The position numbers and the translations under genes were made by a program. Under the pieces are notes generated by a model. It saw nothing but the letters and a program-made list of their open reading frames with translations. It had not been told where the DNA came from and ran no database searches. From positions 1 to 13,063 of the forward strand of contig NZ_JAHAHH010000036.1 in the NCBI RefSeq assembly GCF_018373335.1: a stretch of 13,063 nucleotides of DNA. The letters are read 5' to 3'. Shown here one piece after another: positions 1 through 6,100 of this stretch (position 1 is the stretch's first letter; every line of letters starts with the position of its first letter). This stretch comes from Negativicoccus succinicivorans (GTDB lineage Bacteria > Bacillota > Negativicutes > Veillonellales > Negativicoccaceae).

Positions 1-26
1 CTCTCATCATGATGAGAGCGGTTTTT
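1..26 (+). terminator. Partial intrinsic terminator of an off-window upstream gene
   Basis: Positions 1-18 form a perfect palindrome (CTCTCATCATGATGAGAG). It is followed by CGG and five T residues (22-26). The left edge of the window probably cuts off the matching CCG and A-run, so the true stem is likely longer. The T-run lies on the + strand, so it would stop a + strand gene that ends before the window. The element is incomplete and the gene it serves is not visible. Confidence 0.55.
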
Positions 27-97
27 GTATATGTGTATATGCATACATGTGTATTTGTATATGTGTATATGCATGCGTATGTATATGTATATGTATA
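24..97. repeat. Alternating purine/pyrimidine tract with a 21-bp direct repeat
   Basis: A 21-bp block at 24-44 recurs exactly at 54-74, a 30-bp period. Positions 27-54 and 57-97 alternate strictly between purine and pyrimidine (TATATG, TGTATA, GCATGC), broken only by TT at 55-56. Such tracts are prone to slippage and, where rich in TG/CG, can adopt left-handed DNA. This one is mostly TA/TG and so is a weak Z-DNA candidate. It lies between a terminator and the DUF3310 gene and may provide the AT-rich upstream region of that gene's promoter. No coding potential is seen. Confidence 0.8.
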
Positions 98-155
98 AAA
101 TAAATAATGATGTACAATGAAGAAAACTTTTCTTTGCAACATAATGAGGTAAAAT

Positions 156-554
156 ATGAAACGAAAACCGCATGATTCTGTGCAAAGTCCGTCTTACTAC
201 ACAGACGGCCGTTATGAAACGATCGAAGCCATTGAGGCGTGGAGATTGGATCACCATGCCGGTGACGCGCTGGCGTATATCAGCCGCGCCGGTAAAAAAT
301 CACCCGAAACGTACTGCCTCGACCTGCAGAAAGCGCTGTGGTACATTCATCGCATTCTGGCCGAGCCGCGCCTGCGCGATATTGATCCGCAGAATTTTAC
401 CGAAGACAAACAGTTGACACCGATTTTGGCGACGGCAGTGGTTCACTTGCAGGCGGCGAGCGTGGCCGATCAGGCGGGGGATCGAACGAGCGCCCGAGCG
501 GAGTGGAAACTTGTGCGCGGAGCATTGCAACATGCGCTGACGGAGAAACAATAG
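156..554 (+). CDS. Phage-type DUF3310 domain protein (132 aa)
   Basis: Residues 11-69 match the DUF3310 pattern as I recall it: an N-terminal P-S-Y-Y-T segment (12-16), E-T-I-E-A-I-E (21-27), then A-Y-I-S-R-A-G-K-K (40-48) and D-L-Q-K-A-L-W-Y-I-H-R-I-L (56-68). This corresponds to the usual 'HPSHY...G..E.I..I......NAIKYL.R.G.K....DL.KA.WYL.R.I'. The family is common in phages; a similar region occurs in phage T7 gp1.7, a nucleotide kinase. I infer a phage-derived gene without claiming that activity. The C-terminal part (85-132) is helical-looking and unassigned. The ATG at 156 has a GAGG element (146-149) six bases upstream. A possible -10 (TACAAT, 113-118) lacks a convincing -35. No other phage gene is visible. 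It converges on the metQ-like gene. Confidence 0.8.
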   Translation: MKRKPHDSVQSPSYYTDGRYETIEAIEAWRLDHHAGDALAYISRAGKKSPETYCLDLQKALWYIHRILAEPRLRDIDPQNFTEDKQLTPILATAVVHLQAASVADQAGDRTSARAEWKLVRGALQHALTEKQ

Positions 555-597
555 TCGTCATGCGGATTGCGTTGGCGCTGAGAAACACTTGGACAAT

Positions 598-627
598 AAA
601 AAAGACCTGCCGCGGCAGGTCTTTTTT
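598..627. terminator. Bidirectional terminator between convergent DUF3310 and metQ-like genes
   Basis: A perfect 30-bp palindrome has a GC-rich core, GACCTGCCGCGGCAGGTC (604-621), flanked by six A (598-603) and six T (622-627). It reads as a strong hairpin plus U-tract on both strands. It lies 43 bp after the + strand stop and only a few bases after the minus strand stop at 632, so it can end both genes. Confidence 0.93.
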
Positions 628-631
628 GTGC

Positions 632-1459
632 TTAGAAAGCGGAGATGATAGCCCCTTTGTATTTATCCGAGATAAATTTCTTGGTGGACTCGCTTTGCAG
701 CGCTTTCATCAGTTTTTCGATTTCCGGACGTTGTTGATCGCCGTCACGAATGGCGACGATATTGGCGTACGGGGAATCTTTCGCTTCGAGATAGAGCGCG
801 TCGGAGATCGGGTTCATGCCCGCGTCAATCGCGTAGTTCGTATTGATGACGGCAATGTCAACATCATTGATCGCGCGCGGCAATTGCGCGGCTTCCAGTT
901 CCGAAAATACCAAGCCTTTCGGATTGGCGATGATGTCCGCTACTGTCGCCGTGATGCCCGCGTTTTTCTGCAGGTCGATCAAACCGGCCGATTTCAGCAG
1001 AAGCAATGCGCGTCCGCCGTTGGTCGGGTCGTTCGGAATCGCTACTTTCGCGCCTTCCGGCAAACCGCTCAAATCTTTCAACTTGCTCGAGTATACGCCC
1101 ATCGGTTCAAGATGGACCGTGCCCGCGGAGACTAATTTCAGATTGTGCTCGGAGTTGAAGTTGTCCAAGTACGGTTGGTGCTGGAAGTAGTTCGCGTCGA
1201 GCTCTTTGTCGTTCAGCGCGAGATTCGGCTGTACGTAATCGGTAAACTCAATGACTTGAAGATTGATGCCTTCTTTCGCGAGCGCCTCTTTGACATTGCC
1301 CAGGATTTCCGCGTGCGGCACCGGGGATGCACCCACCTTAATCGTGACGGACGGCGCGGGAGCGGCTGCTTTTTCCGATTGTTTGTCGCTGCCGCAGCCG
1401 GCGATTACAAGAGCACATGCCATGACACCGACACCGGCTAAACTATACCATTTTTTCAT
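632..1459 (-). CDS. metQ: MetQ/NlpA-family methionine-type substrate-binding lipoprotein
   Basis: This is a predicted extracytoplasmic lipoprotein that binds methionine or a related amino acid for a MetNIQ-type ABC importer. The 275-residue product fits the family length. It has a signal peptide (K2-K3, hydrophobic 7-20) and a lipobox I-A-G-C with lipidated C22. NlpA-family motifs follow: G-A-S-P-V-P-H-A-E-I-L (43-53), D-Y-V-Q-P-N (74-79), L-D-A-N-Y-F-Q-H-Q-P-Y-L (88-99 region), I-P-N-D-P-T-N-G-G-R-A-L-L-L-L (about 142-155) and D-I-A-V-I-N-T-N-Y-A (201-210). The reading frame stays open to 1522. I chose ATG 1459 because it has AAGGAGG (1467-1473) seven bases upstream, begins directly with the signal peptide, and lies downstream of the promoter. 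No metN or metI gene is visible in the window, so its transporter partners must be elsewhere. Substrate specificity is inferred from family only. Confidence 0.9.
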   Translation of the reverse strand: MKKWYSLAGVGVMACALVIAGCGSDKQSEKAAAPAPSVTIKVGASPVPHAEILGNVKEALAKEGINLQVIEFTDYVQPNLALNDKELDANYFQHQPYLDNFNSEHNLKLVSAGTVHLEPMGVYSSKLKDLSGLPEGAKVAIPNDPTNGGRALLLLKSAGLIDLQKNAGITATVADIIANPKGLVFSELEAAQLPRAINDVDIAVINTNYAIDAGMNPISDALYLEAKDSPYANIVAIRDGDQQRPEIEKLMKALQSESTKKFISDKYKGAIISAF

Positions 1460-1493
1460 GTCATAACCTCCTTGAATTTTTTGAATTGCCCTC

Positions 1494-1522
1494 AATATAG
1501 CATTTTCCCGATGCTTCGTCAA
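1494..1522 (-). promoter_or_regulatory. Sigma-A type promoter of the metQ-like gene
   Basis: On the minus strand, TTGACG (1517-1522) and TATATT (1494-1499) are separated by exactly 17 bp. The predicted transcript start lies about 15 bp before the ribosome site, so the leader is short. That leaves no room for a SAM riboswitch or T-box, which often control methionine genes in Bacillota. It also rules out the upstream start at 1522, which falls inside the -35 box. Confidence 0.88.
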
Positions 1523-1725
1523 ACAAATAAAACAATTATGCAGACAATTTTATATAAAAAATAATAAAATGGACTGAAATAACATCAAGATACGCGTCAT
1601 AAACCGCATTTTTTTACAAACGAAATATAAAAATATAATTAAGGCGAAGTGAGCGAAACGGCGATGCGCCTTGTCGTTGTCGCCAACGGAATATCTGAAC
1701 GACTGTTCTGTGGTACAGCGTGAAA
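1523..1725. other. Divergent intergenic region, possible distal promoter and hairpins
   Basis: The first 110 bp are very AT-rich. On the + strand, TATAAT (1634-1639) has a T-rich possible -35 about 15-17 bp upstream (1611-1618). It is followed by short inverted repeats: AAGGCG/CGCCTT (1641-1646/1667-1672), GGCG-ATG-CGCC (1660-1670) and CGTTG-TCGC-CAACG (1675-1688). This could be a distal promoter and structured leader of the zinc-binding gene. A 24-codon frame (GTG 1650 to TGA) has no good ribosome site and is not called. I see no clear Zur-type palindrome. Confidence 0.35.
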
Positions 1726-1753
1726 TTGACGCAGCTTGCTAAATCGCTATAAT
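1726..1753 (+). promoter_or_regulatory. Sigma-A type promoter of the znuA-like gene
   Basis: TTGACG (1726-1731) and a perfect TATAAT (1748-1753) are spaced 16 bp apart. The predicted start is near 1760, giving a leader of about 20 nt that contains the ribosome site. A short imperfect direct repeat (GCTAAATC/GCTATAATC, 1738-1754) overlaps the -10 and might bind a regulator, but it is too short to call. Confidence 0.85.
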
Positions 1754-1778
1754 CGGGGAATAGAAAGGATGTGGAAGA

Positions 1779-2771
1779 GTGAAAAAGTTAATTTGGGTAT
1801 TGAGTTTGTGCGCGGCCTTGCTGGCGCTTGTCGGTTGCGGTCAGACCCCGCAGGAAAATCAGGGAAAACTGCAGGTGGTAACGACCGTGTATCCCGTGTA
1901 CGACGTGGTGAAAAAAGTGGCGGGGGATCACGCCGACGTCACGCTTTTGGTGCCGCCGGGAGCGGAGCCGCACGATTGGGAACCGACCGCGAGCGATTTG
2001 AAGAAAATCGGTCAGGCGAAAGTCTTTTTCTACAACGGCGCGGGTTTGGAACCGACCGATCAGATTTTGAAGAAAGACATTACGCGTGACGCGATGGTCG
2101 TCGAATTAAGTCATGGGTTGGATCTGCTGAAGGCAGAGGACCATGATGACGATGATCACGATCATGATCATGATGCCGATCACCATGACGAAGATCATCA
2201 CGATGAAGATCATCATGCGGAAGGCCATCATCATCACCACCATCACGGCGGCGTAGATCCGCACGTGTGGTTGGATCCGCAAAACGTCATGAAAGAAGCG
2301 GCGGCGGTAGCCGACGCGTTGGCGAAAGCCGATCCGGCGCATGCCGACGCGTACCGCGCCAATGCGAAGAAATACCAAGAGGAATTGGCGGCGCTCGACA
2401 AGGACATGGATGCGGAGCTCTCGTCGCTCGCGAATAAACATCTCGTCGTTTCACACGAGGCGTTCGGTTACCTGGCCGCGCGCTACGGCTTAACGCAAGT
2501 CGGCATCATGGGTGTTGACGCGGATGCCGAACCGACGCCGGAACGCATGGCGCAACTGGTCGAATTCATTCGTGAACATGATGTGCACACAATTTACAGC
2601 GAAGAACTCGTTAATCCGCGCTTGGCGGACGCGATCGCCGCGGAGACCGGAGCGGTCGTACGCGTGTTGAATCCGATTGAAGGCTTGACCGTCGTGCAGG
2701 AAAAAGCGGGCTACGATTACATTAAGTTGCAGCGTGAAAATCTGGCCACTTTGACTGCCGGTCAACAATAA
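1779..2771 (+). CDS. znuA: Zinc-binding lipoprotein of an ABC importer, ZnuA/AdcA family
   Basis: This is a predicted surface lipoprotein that captures Zn(II) for a ZnuABC/AdcABC-type importer (cluster A-I metal-binding proteins). The signal peptide (1-19) ends in the lipobox L-V-G-C, with lipidated C20. Family motifs with likely metal ligands are P-H-D-W-E-P-T (H65), D-P-H-V-W-L-D-P (H162) and S-H-E-A-F-G-Y (H226), plus an acidic residue in the C-terminal lobe. The region L-N-P-I-E-G-L-T (298-304) through D-Y-I-K-L-Q-R-E-N-L resembles AdcA/ZnuA rather than manganese-binding relatives. Between the first two ligand sites is an Asp/His-rich loop (121-156) with 17 His, ending in seven consecutive His; such loops mark the zinc-specific branch. 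The GTG start at 1779 has AAAGGA (1764-1769) nine bases upstream and begins directly with the signal peptide. No znuB or znuC follows; a terminator does. The 330-residue length is normal for a loop-bearing member. Confidence 0.92.
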   Translation: MKKLIWVLSLCAALLALVGCGQTPQENQGKLQVVTTVYPVYDVVKKVAGDHADVTLLVPPGAEPHDWEPTASDLKKIGQAKVFFYNGAGLEPTDQILKKDITRDAMVVELSHGLDLLKAEDHDDDDHDHDHDADHHDEDHHDEDHHAEGHHHHHHHGGVDPHVWLDPQNVMKEAAAVADALAKADPAHADAYRANAKKYQEELAALDKDMDAELSSLANKHLVVSHEAFGYLAARYGLTQVGIMGVDADAEPTPERMAQLVEFIREHDVHTIYSEELVNPRLADAIAAETGAVVRVLNPIEGLTVVQEKAGYDYIKLQRENLATLTAGQQ

Positions 2772-2784
2772 TATGCTTCCCTTC

Positions 2785-2811
2785 AGCCGTCACTTCGGTG
2801 GCGGCTTTTTT
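2785..2811 (+). terminator. Intrinsic terminator of the znuA-like gene
   Basis: A nine-base-pair stem AGCCGTCAC/GTGGCGGCT (2785-2793/2798-2806, one T:G wobble) is capped by a stable TTCG tetraloop and followed by a T-run to 2811. It begins 13 bp after the stop codon. It shows that the znuA-like gene is monocistronic and separates it from rpoB. Confidence 0.92.
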
Positions 2812-2862
2812 CTTGCCGCAAAAGAATGAATGCGCGGTGCGTATGCGAAAAATAAAAGGGAC

Positions 2863-2891
2863 TTGCCAGGCCATGGAAATTGAGGTACAAT
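2863..2891 (+). promoter_or_regulatory. Upstream promoter (P1) of rpoBC
   Basis: TTGCCA (2863-2868) and TACAAT (2886-2891), each matching five of six consensus bases, are separated by 17 bp. It lies 68 bp upstream of P2 in the same orientation. Tandem promoters fit the high and adjustable expression expected for RNA polymerase genes. Confidence 0.68.
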
Positions 2892-2930
2892 CACTTACGA
2901 AAGTTGAATATGGAGTATTACGTCTTTTGA

Positions 2931-2959
2931 TTGACATTTTCTGTAATCAATGATAAAAT
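2931..2959 (+). promoter_or_regulatory. Main promoter (P2) of rpoBC
   Basis: A consensus TTGACA (2931-2936) and TAAAAT (2954-2959) are separated by 17 bp. The predicted start is near 2966, leaving a leader of about 170 nt before rpoB. An inverted repeat TTGATT-N12-AATCAA (2927-2932/2945-2950) overlaps the -35 and the spacer and could be an operator. Confidence 0.88.
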
Positions 2960-3026
2960 TACTAATTGCAGTAGTGTCATTATGATCGTGGAGACTGATA
3001 GAGGAGAGACGCAGTACAAAAAATGC

Positions 3027-3058
3027 AAAAGCAAGGTTCAAAAAGGAACCTTGCTTTT
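3027..3058 (+). terminator. Terminator-like hairpin in the rpoBC leader, possible attenuator
   Basis: A perfect 13-bp stem AAAAGCAAGGTTC/GAACCTTGCTTTT (3027-3039/3046-3058) has a six-base loop. Its 3' side ends in four T, followed by ATTGTCATTTTT. It lies 78 bp before the rpoB start, downstream of both promoters, so it would stop transcription before rpoB unless bypassed. I found no obvious competing antiterminator pairing and no recognised riboswitch or ribosomal-protein leader. It may attenuate rpoBC or release a short leader RNA of about 95-100 nt from P2. Confidence 0.75.
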
Positions 3059-3135
3059 ATTGTCATTTTTCGAAAACGACACGTGAATAGCCGAGACGAC
3101 ACGATAACGCCAATATCAGAAAGGGTGACAAGTGC

Positions 3136-6100
3136 ATGTTCAAACCGGTAAATATGGGCACGCGGAAACGGTACACCTACGCCAAGATCAATGAGGTCTT
3201 GCAAATGCCGCACTTGCTCGATTTACAGCGAAATTCCTACCTGTGGTTTCAGGAAGAAGGACTGCGGGAAATTTTTGAAGATATTTCTCCGATTGAAAGC
3301 AATGAACGGGGCAATAATCAAGACGGTAAATTAAAACTTTATTTTGATGATTACAAATTCGGTGAACCGAAATATGATATCGCCGAATGCAAGGAGCGCG
3401 ACGCGACGTTCGCGGCGCCGCTGCGCGTGAAAGTTCGTCTGGAAAATGCCGAAACGGGTGAGCTCGCCGAAACGGAAGTGTTTATGGGCGACTTCCCGGT
3501 GATGACCGATACCGGCACGTTCGTCATCAACGGCGCGGAACGCGTTATCGTCAGCCAGTTGGTGCGCTCGCCGGGCGTATATTACAGCGGCACGATTGAC
3601 CAAATGGGTAAGTCGCTGTTCAGCTCCACGGTGATTCCGAACCGCGGCGCTTGGATTGAACTCGAAAGCGACGCCAATGATATCGTGCACGTGCGCATCG
3701 ACCGTAACCGCAAGTTGCCGGCGACGGTTCTCGTGCGCGCGCTGGGCTTCGAAACGAATGATGAAATCATGGATCTTTTCGGTGACGATCCGCGCATCGC
3801 GGAAACGTTGAAAAAAGACCCGACGCGTTCGCAGGAAGAAGCGTTAATTGAAATATATAAGAAATTGCGTCCGGGCGAACCGCCGTCCATCGACAGCGCG
3901 ACTTCGATGTTCAACAATTTGTTCTTCGATCCGCGCCGCTATGATTTGGCGCATATCGGACGTTATAAATTAGGTAAGAAATTAGGCTGGCAGGGTCGTC
4001 TGTTCGGTCAGACGTTAGCGCGCCCGCTGGTTCACCCGCACACGGGCAAAGTTGTTTTGCCCGAAGGCACCGTGATCGGTCATAAAGAACTCGACCAGAT
4101 CGCGGCCTCCGAAATGTTTGCCGATGCCGGCTCCGACTGGGCGCGTCAGCTCGAAGGCAAGACGCTGGCGGATACTCTCGTGGATATCAATACCGGCGAA
4201 GTGCTTTTGGAAGAAGGCACGAAAGTCGGCAAGAAAGAGTTGAAAGCCATTAAAGACAGCGGCATGTTCAAACGCATGCCCGCCAATGATATCGAGGCCA
4301 TTATTGAAGGCGTGCTGCCGGCGCGTCGCGTAGAAAAAACGCTCGCGCAGAAACGCATTCCGGGTCTGCAGGAAATTTATGTCCTGAAAGGGGAAGGCGA
4401 AAATCGTCAGGAAGTCAAAATCGTTTGCAATAACGTGAATCTTCCGGACACCTTGCGTACCGTCGAACCGGCGGACATGATCGCCAATATTTCCTATTTA
4501 TTGAATTTAATGGAAGGCATCGGCCATGTCGATGATATTGACCACTTGGGGAACCGCCGCTTGCGTTGCGTCGGCGAACTGTTGCAGAACCAGTTCCGCA
4601 TCGGTTTGACCCGCATGGAACGTGTCGTCAAAGAACGTATGGCGACGCAGGATATCGACAATCTGACGCCGCAGATGCTGATCAACATTCGTCCGGTCAC
4701 AGCGGCGCTGAAAGAATTTTTCGGTTCAAGCCAATTGTCGCAGTTCATGGACCAGACGAACCCGTTGGCGGAACTGACGCACAAACGTCGCCTTTCCGCA
4801 TTGGGACCGGGCGGTCTTTCCCGTGAACGCGCGGGCTTTGAAGTTCGCGACGTGCACCATTCGCACTACGGCCGCATGTGCCCGATTGAAACGCCGGAAG
4901 GTCCGAACATCGGCTTGATTTCATCCCTGGCGAACTTTGCGAAAGTCAATAAATACGGTTTGATTGAAACGCCGTATCGCGTGGTGAAACACGACGGCGA
5001 TGATGTCACCGTTACGAGCGAAGTGCGTTACGTCACCGCCGATGCCGAGGAAAACCTCGTCGTGGCGCAGGCGAACGAACCGCTTGATGAAAATAACCGT
5101 TTTGAACACGCGCATGTCGCGAGCCGTCTGCAATCTGAAGTCATTGAAGTCGCGCCGCAACGCGTGGATTTGATGGACGTTTCGCCGAAACAGGTCGTTT
5201 CGGTCGGTACGGCATTGATCCCGTTCCTTGAAAACGACGACGCGAACCGTGCCTTGATGGGCGCGAACATGCAACGTCAGGCGGTACCGCTGTTGCGTAC
5301 GCAGGCACCGCTCGTCGGCACGGGCATGGAATACACCGCCGCCCGCGACTCCGGCGTATGCGTACTCGCCAAACGCGCGGGTACGGTAGAACGCGTCACC
5401 GGGAAAGAAATCATCATCAAAACCGATGACGGCAAATTGGATCGTTACGATCTGATCAAATTCATGCGCTCCAACCAGAGCACCTGCATCAACCAGATCC
5501 CGCTCGTTTATAAGGGCGATCGCGTGGAAGCGGGCGATGCGCTGGCGGATGGCATGGCAACCGACGGCGGCGAACTCGCGCTCGGTTACAACGTGCTCGT
5601 TGCGTTTATGCCGTGGGAAGGCTACAACTACGAAGACGCGATTCTTCTCTCGGAAGAATTGTGCAAGGAAGACATTTACACGTCGATCCATATTGAAGAA
5701 TACGAATGCGATGCGCGCGACACGAAGCTCGGCGCGGAAGAAATTACCCGCCAGCTCCCGAATGTCAGCGAAGATTCGTTGAAATATTTGGATGAAGAAG
5801 GCATTATCTCAATCGGCGCGGAAGTGCGCCCGGGGGATGTCCTGGTCGGTAAAGTCACGCCGAAAGGCGAAACCGAGCAGACGCCGGAAGAACGTTTGCT
5901 GCGTGCCATTTTCGGCGACAAAGAACGCGAAGTCCGCGACACCAGCTTGCGCGTGCCGCACGGCGAATCCGGCAAGATCGTTGATGTTCGCGTGTTCACC
6001 CGTGAAAACGGCGATGAACTGCAACCGGGCGTCAATAAACTCGTTCGCGTCTACATCGCGCAGAAACGTAAGATTCACGAAGGCGATAAGATGGCGGGCC

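Noticed and set aside
121..133. Palindrome-like AGAAAA-C-TTTTCT as an operator
   Set aside because: It is a short AT-rich dyad with a single-base centre in low-complexity sequence, and likely chance.
503..1135. A 210-codon + strand frame
   Set aside because: It overlaps the end of the DUF3310 gene, crosses the bidirectional terminator and runs antisense to the metQ-like gene. It has no ribosome site and no recognisable domain.
1460..1493. A SAM riboswitch or T-box before the metQ-like gene
   Set aside because: The predicted leader is only about 30 nt, too short for either, and no matching motif is visible.
1460..1522. An upstream start for the metQ-like gene giving 296 residues
   Set aside because: It would begin inside the -35 box of the gene's own promoter and put 21 residues before the signal peptide. 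ATG 1459 has AAGGAGG at ideal spacing.
1650..1724. A 24-codon GTG frame before the znuA-like gene
   Set aside because: It has only a weak AAGGCGAA upstream and overlaps short inverted repeats. No evidence of coding.
3023..3151. A 42-codon leader ORF overlapping the rpoB start
   Set aside because: The GGAG element is about 14 bases from its ATG, too far. The frame runs through the hairpin and has no recognisable content. A 34-codon frame just upstream also lacks a ribosome site.
4720..4810. Rifampicin-resistance changes in RpoB
   Set aside because: Positions equivalent to E. coli 513, 516, 526 and 531 are all wild type (Q, D, H, S).
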